Shown here: piece by piece, positions 7,067 through 15,709 of the stretch
Numbering within the stretch: position 1 is the first letter of the stretch
Layout of the letters: every line of letters begins with the position of its first letter
Source: Pseudomonas sivasensis
Lineage (GTDB): Bacteria > Pseudomonadota > Gammaproteobacteria > Pseudomonadales > Pseudomonadaceae
Direction: 5' to 3'
Length of the DNA: 64,000 nucleotides
NCBI RefSeq assembly: GCF_013778505.1
Contig: NZ_JAAOWU010000019.1
Span: forward strand, 1-64,000
The notes under the pieces: generated by a model
What the model was told of the DNA's origin: nothing
Seen by the model: only the letters and a program-made list of their open reading frames with translations
Databases searched by the model: none
Program-made: the position numbers and the translations under genes

Positions 7067-9472
7067 CTAGAAGTCGACGGTGGCAGAGAGCAGATAGGTG
7101 CGCGGTGTCGACAGGGTCAGCCCCGGCTCGCTGTCATCCGACGCACCCGCCGAGCTCCAATAGCGTTTATCGGCGACGTTCTCCACATTCGCCCGCAGGG
7201 TGATGTGCTTGTCGTCGACCTTGAACCCATAGCGGGCACCCACGTCGATACGGTTCCAGGCGTCGATTTCCTTGACGTTGGACTGGTCCAGGTACTGCGA
7301 GCTGGAGTGGATGCCACGGCTGGTCAGGGTCAGGCCTTCGAGCATCGGCACGTCCCACTCGGCGCCAACGTTGACGTTGTACTTGGGCGTGGCCGGCGCG
7401 CGGTTGCCGTCGTAGGTGCCATTGGTGGTGTCCTTGAGTTTGCTGTCGATGTACATCACGCCGCCGAGCAGGCGCACACCCTTGAGCGGCTCGCCGAACA
7501 CACTCAGTTCCGCACCGGAGTTTTCGCGCTTGCCGTTAGGCCCGAACAGCCTCGACGTGGCGTTGGTCTCGTAGGCCGGTTGCTTGATGCGGAACACGGC
7601 GGCCGTCACGCCGAAGGCACCGGCGTCGTACTTGGCGCCCACTTCCACCTGGCGACTGACAAACGGCGGGAAGATCTCGTCTTCGTTGCGCGACGTGGAC
7701 GGCGCGATCTTGCCTTGGCTCAAGCCTTCCATGTAGTTGGCGTACAGCGACAGTTTGTCGGTGGCCTTGAACAGCAAGCCACCGGATGGCGAGAGTTTTT
7801 CTTCGTCGTAGTTGGTTTTGCCTTTGACCCCATCGCTCCAGTCGTCGACTTTCACCCGCTGCCAGCGCGCGCCAAGGGTCAGCAACAAGCGGTCTTCGAA
7901 GAAGCCAAGGGTGTCAGACAGGGCCACGCCGCTGAAACGGTTTTCGGTGTAGACCTTCGCATCCTGGCGCGTGGCCGTAGACGGCGTCGGGGTTTGCACA
8001 GGGTTGTAGAGATTGCTCGTGCCTTCTGGATAACGCGCGCCACCGTTAGTGAAGTCCATATAGAAGTCGCTGAGTGCCAGGTTGACCTCATGGCTCACCG
8101 GCCCGGTATGGAACCAGTTGCGTACACCCGCCGTGGCCGTTCGCACGTTTTCATCACGGGTGAAATCCCGGGGCTGCACGCGGAAGTCACCGGCCGCATT
8201 GCTCACCGACACCGCATGGCGCAGGAACTCGTGATTACTTTTACGCGCGCCTACACCGCCGTAGAGCATCACCGAATCGCTCAGGTCATATTCGGCATTC
8301 ACCGTGCCGAAGGTGTCCTTGGTGCGGGCCTTGCTCCAGGATTGCGCGTAATTGCGGCGCACATCGTTGGCGCTCGGTACCGGCGCGGCGGCCGCTACCT
8401 GCACACGTTCCTGGGGCGCATCGGTATCGCGTTCGGTGCGGCCAATATCGGTGGACAACCGCAGGCGCTCGCCCCGGAAATCCAGGCCCAGCACGGCCAT
8501 CTCGCGGTCGACACTCTGGTGATCCCATTCGGTGTCGCCGGACTGCTTCACGCCGTTGAAACGCAGGCCGAACTTGTTGTCCTCGCCAAAGCGCCGGCCC
8601 ACGTCCACCGCCCCACCGGCTTGGCTATCCGAGGCCCAGGTGCCGGTAAACGAGGTGATGTCCTTGTCGGTGGCGCGCTTAGGCACCACGTTGATGCCGC
8701 CGCCCACACTGCCACGCGGCGAGATGCCGTTGATCAGTTGGGTCGGGCCTTTGAAGATGTCGACGCGGTCGGCCATTTCCATGTCGATGGTGTAGGTCGG
8801 CAATACGCCATAGAGGCCGTTGTACGACACATCACTGTTGAACAGGCTGAAGCCACGAATGGTGAACTGCTCATAACGCCCACCGGCCGGGTTGGTGGCG
8901 CGTACCGAGGGGTCGCTGTTGATCAGGTCGCCGAGGGTGCGCGCCTGCTGATTCTTCACCGCATCGGCGGTGTAGGTGGTCATGCTGAACGGTGTTTCCA
9001 TGAAGTCCCGCGTGCCCAGCAAACCTTGGGAACCACGGCGCGCCACTTGGCCACCGGCGTAAGTATCGCCGTCGTACAGGCCGGTGGTGCCGAGGATAGA
9101 GGTCGGCGCCAGTTCCAGGGTGCCGCCGTCCGGCGCTGGCACCAACATGTAGGCCTGCTCGCCCATGGGTTGCAGTTGCAGGCCGGAGCCTTGCAGCAAG
9201 CGCGCGAAGCCCTCCTCCACGCCGTACTCGCCGGATAAACCACTGCTGCTGCGCCCGCTGACCAGCGCGGGATCCACTGACAGGTTGACGCCCGACAACC
9301 CGGCAAAACGGGTCAACGCTGCGCTCAGGCTGCCGGCCGGCACCTGATAGCTGCGACGCGCCGCGGCGTCTTCGGCAAAGCTTGTAGGCACAAACAATGG
9401 GCTGGCGCTGAGGCTCAGCATCAGGCTCAGTTTGAGCAACGGGCGCAAACGCAAGGGTAGGACTGCGGACAT
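7067..9472 (-). CDS. TonB-dependent siderophore receptor with N-terminal STN signalling domain
   Basis: This 801-residue outer-membrane receptor imports a ferric siderophore using TonB. After a signal peptide ending near TSFAED (about residue 34) comes a secretin/TonB short N-terminal domain (about residues 41-110, YQVPAGSLSAALTRFA), then the plug (about 150-260, with TIRGFSLFNSDVSYNG and VDIFKGPTQL) and a 22-strand barrel ending in the terminal phenylalanine of STVDF. The STN domain is the part that FecA, FpvA and FoxA use to signal through an anti-sigma factor, but no sigma/anti-sigma pair lies beside it here. Ligand unknown; a hydroxamate such as ferrioxamine or ferrichrome is possible. 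Confidence 0.92.
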   Translation of the reverse strand: MSAVLPLRLRPLLKLSLMLSLSASPLFVPTSFAEDAAARRSYQVPAGSLSAALTRFAGLSGVNLSVDPALVSGRSSSGLSGEYGVEEGFARLLQGSGLQLQPMGEQAYMLVPAPDGGTLELAPTSILGTTGLYDGDTYAGGQVARRGSQGLLGTRDFMETPFSMTTYTADAVKNQQARTLGDLINSDPSVRATNPAGGRYEQFTIRGFSLFNSDVSYNGLYGVLPTYTIDMEMADRVDIFKGPTQLINGISPRGSVGGGINVVPKRATDKDITSFTGTWASDSQAGGAVDVGRRFGEDNKFGLRFNGVKQSGDTEWDHQSVDREMAVLGLDFRGERLRLSTDIGRTERDTDAPQERVQVAAAAPVPSANDVRRNYAQSWSKARTKDTFGTVNAEYDLSDSVMLYGGVGARKSNHEFLRHAVSVSNAAGDFRVQPRDFTRDENVRTATAGVRNWFHTGPVSHEVNLALSDFYMDFTNGGARYPEGTSNLYNPVQTPTPSTATRQDAKVYTENRFSGVALSDTLGFFEDRLLLTLGARWQRVKVDDWSDGVKGKTNYDEEKLSPSGGLLFKATDKLSLYANYMEGLSQGKIAPSTSRNEDEIFPPFVSRQVEVGAKYDAGAFGVTAAVFRIKQPAYETNATSRLFGPNGKRENSGAELSVFGEPLKGVRLLGGVMYIDSKLKDTTNGTYDGNRAPATPKYNVNVGAEWDVPMLEGLTLTSRGIHSSSQYLDQSNVKEIDAWNRIDVGARYGFKVDDKHITLRANVENVADKRYWSSAGASDDSEPGLTLSTPRTYLLSATVDF

Positions 9473-9493
9473 TGGAGGAAGCTCTCGATTTTG

Positions 9494-9524
9494 TTCACTT
9501 GCCTGGAATGACAGGCGAGGTGAA
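9494..9524. promoter_or_regulatory. Imperfect dyad upstream of the TonB receptor gene
   Basis: TTCACTTGCCTG at 9494-9505 and CAGGCGAGGTGAA at 9512-9524 form a near-perfect inverted repeat around a 6-base centre, 22 bases before the receptor start. It has no T-run in the direction of either gene, so it looks more like an operator or a leader hairpin than a terminator. The binding protein is unknown. Confidence 0.35.
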
Positions 9525-9553
9525 AAAAGGGGACAGGCTTCGAGAGTTATTTT

Positions 9554-10036
9554 TTAGCCAATGGGCACTTCCAGCCCTACCTTGACCCGATCCAGCGCCA
9601 CCAATGTCTTGAACCACTTCACGTTGGGGTTTTCGGCGAACAGCCGGGCGGCGAGATCCTGGTATTCCTGCATGCTGGCAACGTTCAGCACCAGCACGAA
9701 ATCCGCTTCGCCGGTGACGTAATAACACTGCTGCACCTGGGGCACGGAGAAGCTGGCCTTGGTCGTCGACAGCGCGTCGATGCTGGTACGTTCGACGGAA
9801 ACCTCGGCAATGATGGTGATCGGCTTGCCGGCCTTCACCGGATCCACCAGGGCCACATTCGCGATAATCACTCCACCCTCTTCCAAGCGCTTGATGCGGC
9901 GTTGCACGGCGGCGGTGGAGAGGTTGACCTTCTCGGCGAGAGTACGCAGGGGCAAGGCGTTGTCGCGCTGCACCAGGGCCAGGATGGACCAGTCGAAGCC
10001 GTCCAGGTCAAGCGTGTAAGAAGCGGGTTTGGCCAT
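9554..10036 (-). CDS. Lrp/AsnC family transcriptional regulator
   Basis: This 160-residue protein has an N-terminal winged helix (about residues 10-60: LDGFDWSILALVQRD, LRTLAEKVNLSTAAVQRRIKRLEE) and a C-terminal RAM/AsnC ligand-binding domain (about 70-150), the standard Lrp layout. Such proteins sense amino acids or related metabolites. The start at 10036 (MAKPASYTLD) fits the family length; the frame stays open 78 bases upstream but that part looks non-coding. It lies upstream of and parallel to the TonB receptor gene, and downstream of the gamma-glutamyltransferase gene; which it controls is not clear. Confidence 0.9.
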   Translation of the reverse strand: MAKPASYTLDLDGFDWSILALVQRDNALPLRTLAEKVNLSTAAVQRRIKRLEEGGVIIANVALVDPVKAGKPITIIAEVSVERTSIDALSTTKASFSVPQVQQCYYVTGEADFVLVLNVASMQEYQDLAARLFAENPNVKWFKTLVALDRVKVGLEVPIG

Positions 10037-10240
10037 TCGGTGCGTGCTCGACGGGGTGAGAAATTTTATCGAAAACAGCCTCGATTCAGAGACCAATGAC
10101 GACCAGGGCCTCAATACTATCCCAACTCCTTCAGCATGCAGAAATGGAGCGTCTCATGGGGTTTTTGATTCACCTGTCGCCGGTGTTTCCGGTGATGTCG
10201 AAGGGTTCCGTCGCCCCGCAGCGGCCGGGCATGCTGCGCC

Positions 10241-11851
10241 TTACCACACCGCGATATGGGAATCCGCACGTGGTTCGGTGCCGCCACACAACACGCCGCT
10301 GACCGGGTCACGCAGGATAATCTGCCCGCGCCCGTAATCGGTCAGGTCGCTGTCGGTCTGCACGGTATGACCACGCCGCGCCAGTGCATTGACCAGGCCC
10401 CGCGAGGCGCCGTGTTCGATGCCAACCTTCATGTCACCCAGCCATTGCCAGCGCGGCGCATCCAGCGCGGCCTGGGGGTTGAGGCCGAAGTCCACCAGGT
10501 TCATCACCATCTGCACATGACCCTGGGGCTGCATATACCCCCCCATCACGCCGAACGGGCCGAGTGCCTGGCCGTCCTGGGTGAGGAAGCCGGGGATGAT
10601 GGTGTGAAAGGTCTTCTTGCCCGGTGCCAGGTGGTTGGCATGGGCCGGGTCGAGGCTGAATTCCTGCCCACGGTTCTGCAGCGCAATGCCGCTGTCGGGC
10701 AACACAACGCCGGAGCCGAAGCCGTGATAGTTGCTCTGGATAAACGAGACCATATTGCCTTCGGCGTCCGCCGTGGCCAGGTACACCGTGCCGCTGGCGT
10801 GGGGGTCGCCGGGTTTGGGCGGCTGCGCCTGCTCGCTGATCTGGTCACGGCGGCGGCGGCTGTAGTCGTCGCTGAGCAGGTCGGCCACCGCCACGCGCAT
10901 GTGCGCGGGGTCGGTGATGTAGTGCAGCCCATCGCTGTAGGCAAGTTTCATCGCCTCCAGTTGGCGATGCCAGGTCTGCTGGCTGTCGCGGTGATCGAAG
11001 GTGAAGCCTTCAAGAATTTTCAGCGCCATCAACGCCACCAGGCCCTGGCCGCTGGGCGGAATTTCCCAGACATCCACGCCACGGTAGTTGATATGGATCG
11101 GCTCCACCCACTGCGCGCGGTAATCCTTGAGGTCGCTGGCGCGCAGGTAGCCCCCACTGGCGCGCGAGTGGGCGTCAAGGCGCTCGGCCAGCGCGCCGCG
11201 ATAGAGGCTTTCGCAGCAGGTAGCGGCCAGTTCTTCCAAGGTGCGGGCCTGGGCCGTGTTACGGAAGATCTCACCGGCGCGTGGCGCGCGACCGTCGATC
11301 AGGAAGGTATCGAACCACGCGTCCAGCACTTCGTCACGGTGCGGGCTGAATTCGTTCATGGATATCTGCCATTGATGGGCGACCACCGGCGACAGCGCAA
11401 AGCCTTCCCGCGCCAAGGAAATCGCCGGTTGCAGCAACTCGGCGAACGGCAACTTGCCGAAGCGTTGCGACAACTCAGCCCACGCCGACGGGCAACCCGG
11501 TACCGTGACTGGGGTCCAGCCATACAGGGGCATCTGTTCATGCCCGGCGGCCTTGACCGCCTCAATACTCAAGGCCGCCGGCGCGTGGCCGTTGCCGTTC
11601 AGGCCGTGCAACTGGCCCTTGCACCAGACCAGGGCAAACGCATCGCCGCCCAGGCCGCAACCGGTGGGTTCTACCACCGTCAGGGCGGCGGCCGTAGCGA
11701 TGGCGGCATCGATGGCGTTGCCGCCTTTTTGCATGATTTCGATACCGGCCTGAGCGGCCAGGGGTTGCGACGCGGCGACCATGCCGCGACGGGCAAACAC
11801 GCTCTGGCGTTGCGACGGATAAGGGTACTCGTGAGCAGAAAATTTCAACAT
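10241..11851 (-). CDS. Gamma-glutamyltransferase family protein
   Basis: This 536-residue protein is an N-terminal-nucleophile hydrolase of the gamma-glutamyltranspeptidase family, which cleaves or transfers gamma-glutamyl groups and matures by self-cleavage. The opening block GGNAIDAAIATAAALTVVEP is typical, the likely nucleophile is the threonine in SGTVYLATAD about two thirds along, and the small-subunit motif GGYMQPQGHVQ follows. No signal peptide is present, so it is likely cytoplasmic, like YwrD-type members. It starts 22 bases after the ABC ATPase stop, suggesting that the importer brings in gamma-glutamyl substrates. The substrate is inference. Confidence 0.88.
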   Translation of the reverse strand: MLKFSAHEYPYPSQRQSVFARRGMVAASQPLAAQAGIEIMQKGGNAIDAAIATAAALTVVEPTGCGLGGDAFALVWCKGQLHGLNGNGHAPAALSIEAVKAAGHEQMPLYGWTPVTVPGCPSAWAELSQRFGKLPFAELLQPAISLAREGFALSPVVAHQWQISMNEFSPHRDEVLDAWFDTFLIDGRAPRAGEIFRNTAQARTLEELAATCCESLYRGALAERLDAHSRASGGYLRASDLKDYRAQWVEPIHINYRGVDVWEIPPSGQGLVALMALKILEGFTFDHRDSQQTWHRQLEAMKLAYSDGLHYITDPAHMRVAVADLLSDDYSRRRRDQISEQAQPPKPGDPHASGTVYLATADAEGNMVSFIQSNYHGFGSGVVLPDSGIALQNRGQEFSLDPAHANHLAPGKKTFHTIIPGFLTQDGQALGPFGVMGGYMQPQGHVQMVMNLVDFGLNPQAALDAPRWQWLGDMKVGIEHGASRGLVNALARRGHTVQTDSDLTDYGRGQIILRDPVSGVLCGGTEPRADSHIAVW

Positions 11852-11873
11852 GGCAAACGCTCTTCAAAAAGGG

Positions 11874-12653
11874 TCATAACACGCGACTGAGAAAGGCCCG
11901 GGTACGCGGATGGCTGGGGTGGCTGAAGATCTGTTCCGGCGGCCCCTGCTCGATGAGCTCGCCCTGATCGAGCACCACCACGCGGTCGGCCACTTCACGG
12001 GCAAACCCCATTTCATGGGTGACCACCACCATGGTCATGCCCTCCTCCGCCAGTTCCTTCATCACCTGCAAGACTTCGCCGACGGTTTCCGGGTCGAGGG
12101 CACTGGTGGGTTCGTCGAACAACATGGCCTGGGGCTTCATCGCCAGCGCGCGGGCAATCGCTACCCTTTGCTGCTGGCCGCCGGAGAGCATTGACGGGTA
12201 ATGGTTGGCTTTGTCGGCCAGGCCGACCCGCGCCAGCAAGCCGCGCGCCTGTTCCAGCGCCTGGGCACGCGGGGTGCCGAGCACCTGGATCGGCGCCTCG
12301 ATGATATTTTCCAGCGCAGTCATATGGGGGAACAGGTTGAAGCGTTGGAACACCATGCCGATGTCCCGGCGCTGACGGGCGATGTTGCGCTCCGAATCGC
12401 GTACCAGGCTGCCGTCGCTGCGTTCGCGATAGCCCATGGCGCGGCCGTTGACACGAATGCGTCCGCCCTGGATATCTTCGAGCAGGTTGATGCAGCGGAT
12501 AAAGGTGGTCTTGCCAGAGCCGGAGGCACCGATCAGCACCACCACTTCGCCCCGCCGCACTTGCAGAGAGATGCCCTTGAGAATCTGCAACTCGCCGAAC
12601 GACTTCTGAACATCCAAAGCCTCAATGATCAGCTCTTCACTTTGGTGCGCCAT
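11874..12653 (-). CDS. Polar amino-acid ABC transporter ATP-binding protein (GlnQ/HisP family)
   Basis: This 259-residue ATPase drives amino-acid import. Walker A GASGSGKTT, signature LSGGQQQRVAIARAL, Walker B AMLFDEPTSALDPE and the H-loop VVTHEMGFA are all present. The start at 12653 is chosen because it lies 2 bases after the permease stop and begins with family sequence; the upstream in-frame extension overlaps the permease gene. It is the third gene of the importer set and is followed by the gamma-glutamyltransferase gene. Confidence 0.92.
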   Translation of the reverse strand: MAHQSEELIIEALDVQKSFGELQILKGISLQVRRGEVVVLIGASGSGKTTFIRCINLLEDIQGGRIRVNGRAMGYRERSDGSLVRDSERNIARQRRDIGMVFQRFNLFPHMTALENIIEAPIQVLGTPRAQALEQARGLLARVGLADKANHYPSMLSGGQQQRVAIARALAMKPQAMLFDEPTSALDPETVGEVLQVMKELAEEGMTMVVVTHEMGFAREVADRVVVLDQGELIEQGPPEQIFSHPSHPRTRAFLSRVL

Positions 12654-12655
12654 GG

Positions 12656-13432
12656 TTAACGTCCCCTCAGCAATTTCAGGGTGCTGCGACCGAACATACG
12701 GCTGGCGGCCGGCGGTGGCGAGGAAGGTCGATCGGACTGGCCGAAGCGATTTTCGAGCCAGCGCTGGAAGAAGCCCCACAGGGTGGTCAGCGTCAGGAAA
12801 TACAGGGCGACCACCAGGTACAGCTCGAACACGCGGAAGGTCGCCGAGGTGATCATCTGCGTGCTAAGCAATAGTTCCTGCACGCCGATCACGCTGACCA
12901 GGGTGGTGTTCTTGAGCATGACGTTGAACTCATTGCCCAACGGCGGCACGATCACGCGGAACGCCTGGGGCAGCACGATGCGCCGCATCAGTTTGGCAAA
13001 GCCCATACCCAGGGAACGCCCCGCCTCGTATTGGCCCTTGTCCACCGCGCCGATACCGGCGCGGATGATCTCGGCCATGTACGCACCTTCGTTGAGGCCC
13101 AGGGCGATGATGGCTGCCTGGATATTGCCGGGAACGATCAGGCCGAACAGCTCGATGTCTTCGAAGCGGAAAATCCCGCCGGCCGCCAGTGCGGTGTACA
13201 AAAACACGATCTGCACCAGCAACGGTGTGCCGCGCATCAACCACACGTAAAAGCGCACCGGCAGGTGCAGCAGCGGATTCTTCGACAGGCGCAACAGCGC
13301 CGCCGCCAAACCCAATGCACAGCCCAGCAGCATCGCCAATATGCTGATCAGGCAGGTCAGCCACAGCCCGGTGAGGTACACCCCACTGGGCTGGAGCAGG
13401 TACTGCCAGAACACATCCCAATTGAAATTCAT
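12656..13432 (-). CDS. Polar amino-acid ABC transporter permease (HisM/GlnP family)
   Basis: This 258-residue inner-membrane permease has the HEQRO-type organisation, with the cytoplasmic coupling motif EAGRSLGMGFAKLMRRIVLPQ and the usual ALGLNEGAYMAEIIRAG segment. Only one permease gene is present, so it probably works as a homodimer. It lies between the binding-protein and ATPase genes with gaps of 12 and 2 bases. Confidence 0.92.
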   Translation of the reverse strand: MNFNWDVFWQYLLQPSGVYLTGLWLTCLISILAMLLGCALGLAAALLRLSKNPLLHLPVRFYVWLMRGTPLLVQIVFLYTALAAGGIFRFEDIELFGLIVPGNIQAAIIALGLNEGAYMAEIIRAGIGAVDKGQYEAGRSLGMGFAKLMRRIVLPQAFRVIVPPLGNEFNVMLKNTTLVSVIGVQELLLSTQMITSATFRVFELYLVVALYFLTLTTLWGFFQRWLENRFGQSDRPSSPPPAASRMFGRSTLKLLRGR

Positions 13433-13444
13433 CGTCGGTGCGCC

Positions 13445-14251
13445 TCAGTCGAGTGTGTCGCTGCTGACATGCCATTTGTTAAGCAATTGCACGTAGCTGC
13501 CGTCGCTGCGCATGTCGCTGATCACCTGCTCTACGGCGGCGGTGAGCTGCGGGTCGTCCTTGCGCATGCCCAGGCCGGTGAGGATGCGGCTGAACGCGGG
13601 CACACCTTCCTGGAACAGATCCGGGGCCATTGCGGCGTAGTAGCCGGCGGTTTCCACGGTGGTGCCGTATGCGTCGACCTGGCTGATGCGCAGAGCCTGA
13701 AAGGCATCGGTGTCGGTGTTGTAGACCACCAGTTTCATCGGCGGCTTGCCGGCCTTGGTCAGGCTTTCATTCTGGGTATCGAGCAGGGTCTTGATGGTCG
13801 AACCGTTGAGCACCGCGACCTTGTGCCCGGACAAGTCATCCAGGGTCTTGATGCCCTTGGGGTTGCCCTTGGGCACCACCACCGACTGGCTGGAATACAT
13901 GTAGTTGACGATGTCGATCACCTGGCGCCGCTCGGGTTTGTCGAACAGTTGGTCAACGATCATGTCGCACTGCTGGGCGAGCAACGCCGGCACCAGCCCG
14001 GAGAACGGAATCACCCGCCATTGCACGTGCTTATCGCCCAGGCGTTTGGCTATTTCCAGCCCCAGATCGACAGTGAGCCCGCGCGGTTGCTGGGTTTCGT
14101 CGAAGGACACCAGGGGCGGTGAATCCATCCCCGAGCAGTAGGTGAGTTTGTCGACTTTCTGCAGGCGCTCCGGCACCTGGGGCGCAGCAAAAGCCCATTG
14201 GGTACAGAGGCCGAGGGAGACAGCCATCAGCAAGGCACGGCGTTTATGCAT
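13445..14251 (-). CDS. Amino-acid ABC transporter substrate-binding protein
   Basis: This 268-residue periplasmic protein of binding-protein family 3 has a signal peptide (residues 1-22, ending WAFAA). The mature part opens with LTYCSGMDSPPLVSFDE and contains family blocks GLTVDLGLEIAKRLG and GHKVAVLNGST. It is the first transport gene after the GntR regulator gene and determines which amino acid or gamma-glutamyl compound enters. The ligand is not predictable from sequence alone. Confidence 0.9.
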   Translation of the reverse strand: MHKRRALLMAVSLGLCTQWAFAAPQVPERLQKVDKLTYCSGMDSPPLVSFDETQQPRGLTVDLGLEIAKRLGDKHVQWRVIPFSGLVPALLAQQCDMIVDQLFDKPERRQVIDIVNYMYSSQSVVVPKGNPKGIKTLDDLSGHKVAVLNGSTIKTLLDTQNESLTKAGKPPMKLVVYNTDTDAFQALRISQVDAYGTTVETAGYYAAMAPDLFQEGVPAFSRILTGLGMRKDDPQLTAAVEQVISDMRSDGSYVQLLNKWHVSSDTLD

Positions 14252-14315
14252 GACCAGACACTCCAGTTCGTTAAGTAACGGGGGCAGGACTCAACGTCAA
14301 CACACGACAGCTTTC

Positions 14316-14984
14316 TTATTGTTCGGATTGCAGGAATTGGATCAGGGCGGGCACGGTGCCTTCGATGTGTTCGCGCACCACCGCTTCAGCGCGTGCCCCA
14401 TCACCGGCGCGGATCGCCTCAAGGATCACCGCGTGTTCCTGACGTGCGCTGAGGGGTTTTTCGCCGTGTTGCAACCACAAGCGCATGGGCGCCTCCACCA
14501 GCGAGTACAGCGCAGAGATTTGCTTCATCAGGCGCGGGCGACCACTGAGGCTGCACAGGTATTCGTGGAAGGCACGATGACGGCTGACCCACACGGCGCT
14601 TTCATCGCGGTAGTCGTCCATCTCGTCGAGCAGTCGCTCCAGCGCGGCGAGTTGCCGCTCACCGATACGGCCCACCGCGACGCGCACCGCCAGGCCTTCG
14701 AGGGCGCTGCGCATCTCGAACACTTCGTGCAGTTCATCGATATCCAGGCCGCTGACGATGGCGCCACGGTTGGGACGCAAGGTCACCAGGCCCTGGGCGT
14801 CCAGGCGACGGAACGCCTCGCGCACCGGCATGCGGCTCATGCCGATCTCGCTGGCGATATCCTCAGCAATCAGCCGGTCGCCCTTGTGGTAGCGGCCACC
14901 GCAGATGGCGTCGAGGAGGAACTTGTAGGCCTCCTCCTCGGCGGTGAGAGGCTGGCGGTCAACGTAAGCGGGGGCGAACTGCAT
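14316..14984 (-). CDS. GntR family regulator, FadR (FCD) subgroup
   Basis: This 222-residue repressor-type regulator has a winged helix at about residues 10-75 (GDRLIAEDIASEIGMSRMPV, LVTLRPNRG) and an FCD all-helical ligand domain behind it. The ATG at 14984 is chosen because it has an AAGGTG ribosome site 8 bases upstream; a TTG 30 bases further upstream in the same frame is less likely. It lies at the head of the importer/gamma-glutamyltransferase gene set and probably controls it and itself, since an inverted repeat (15002-15033) sits just before it. Confidence 0.9.
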   Translation of the reverse strand: MQFAPAYVDRQPLTAEEEAYKFLLDAICGGRYHKGDRLIAEDIASEIGMSRMPVREAFRRLDAQGLVTLRPNRGAIVSGLDIDELHEVFEMRSALEGLAVRVAVGRIGERQLAALERLLDEMDDYRDESAVWVSRHRAFHEYLCSLSGRPRLMKQISALYSLVEAPMRLWLQHGEKPLSARQEHAVILEAIRAGDGARAEAVVREHIEGTVPALIQFLQSEQ

Positions 14985-15001
14985 CGGCTGCACCTTTTGA
15001 A

Positions 15002-15033
15002 TTTTTGTATCCAATTATCCATAGATGCAAAAA
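15002..15033. promoter_or_regulatory. Inverted repeat before the GntR gene, candidate autoregulatory operator
   Basis: TTTTTGTATCC (15002-15012) and GATGCAAAAA (15024-15033) form an inverted repeat with one mismatch in ten and an 11-base AT-rich centre. It lies 18-49 bases upstream of the GntR start. FCD-type GntR proteins commonly bind palindromes with a T/A-rich edge and repress their own gene. Confidence 0.45.
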
Positions 15034-15157
15034 TGCAGAATGCGTGCCAATCGTTCAGGGGGTAAGCCAAGTGATTGATTTGGATGAAATAGGTCGCAAG
15101 TGCCTGACGGCACGCGCAAAGACGGTGTAGGAATGTGCTACCAAATGGCTCAGAAAA

Positions 15158-15174
15158 TGCCCCGTGCCGGGGCA
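15158..15174 (-). terminator. Hairpin after the 15.2-kb hypothetical gene
   Basis: TGCCCCG and CGGGGCA pair around three bases, and on the minus strand the hairpin is followed by TTTTC. It lies 38 bases after the stop of the hypothetical gene ending at 15212. The U-run is short. Confidence 0.55.
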
Positions 15175-15211
15175 GTGCGGTCGCCGGTAACAGCCACCTG
15201 CCCGTGCAGAA

Positions 15212-15652
15212 TCAGACGGATTCGGCCGAATAGATGATGGTTTGTGCGGTGTCTTGCGCAACGGTCTGACGGGTGAAGTAGGTGTCGCCTTCGTCAGTCA
15301 GGATCTCGTAGTCGACGTTGCGGGTGGCGCTGGCGTGCTTGATGATCTTCAGCACGCGCTGGAATTTCACGCTCTGCGTTCCGTTCTGGCTGGGTCCGGT
15401 GAGGACGCTGACACTTTGAAACCATCCGGCGTGCTGCTTGTTGCTCAACAGGGCGCCGGTCATTGCTTCAAAACGTTCGAGCCGGGTGAAACCCCATAAA
15501 GTCTGCTCCTGCACGGTCGCATCCGGCGTGGCCGCGCCGGTAAACACAAACAGATTGATCGCCGGACTGTCTTCACAAAAGAAGTCATAGGGGACCAGGC
15601 CATCGACCATTTTCCTGCAGGGCACAAAGCCTTTTTTATGCACCTGAAACAT
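15212..15652 (-). CDS. Hypothetical protein, 146 residues
   Basis: No family is recognised with confidence. The protein begins MFQVHKKGFVPCRKMVDGL, is soluble, lacks a signal peptide and is rich in Thr, Val and Gln. The start at 15652 is preferred to the ATG 12 bases upstream because GGAGG lies 5 bases before it (the upstream ATG is part of that ribosome site). It is a single gene between the GntR regulator and the two-component system, all on the minus strand, with a weak terminator behind it. Confidence 0.7.
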   Translation of the reverse strand: MFQVHKKGFVPCRKMVDGLVPYDFFCEDSPAINLFVFTGAATPDATVQEQTLWGFTRLERFEAMTGALLSNKQHAGWFQSVSVLTGPSQNGTQSVKFQRVLKIIKHASATRNVDYEILTDEGDTYFTRQTVAQDTAQTIIYSAESV

Positions 15653-15709
15653 CGCCACCTCCACTCAATCAATGGTGACCAGTCTAAAGAGGTGCGACGT
15701 ACAGGGCGG

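Noticed and set aside
7205..9238. Long plus-strand open frame of 677 codons opposite the TonB receptor
   Set aside because: It is the antisense of a clear TonB receptor with normal domains. Long open frames opposite GC-rich Pseudomonas genes are common, and the translation has no recognisable motif.
10256..11890. Plus-strand open frame of 544 codons opposite the gamma-glutamyltransferase gene
   Set aside because: The minus-strand gene has all family motifs. The antisense translation is His/Arg/Gly/Gln-rich, as expected of a codon-bias shadow.
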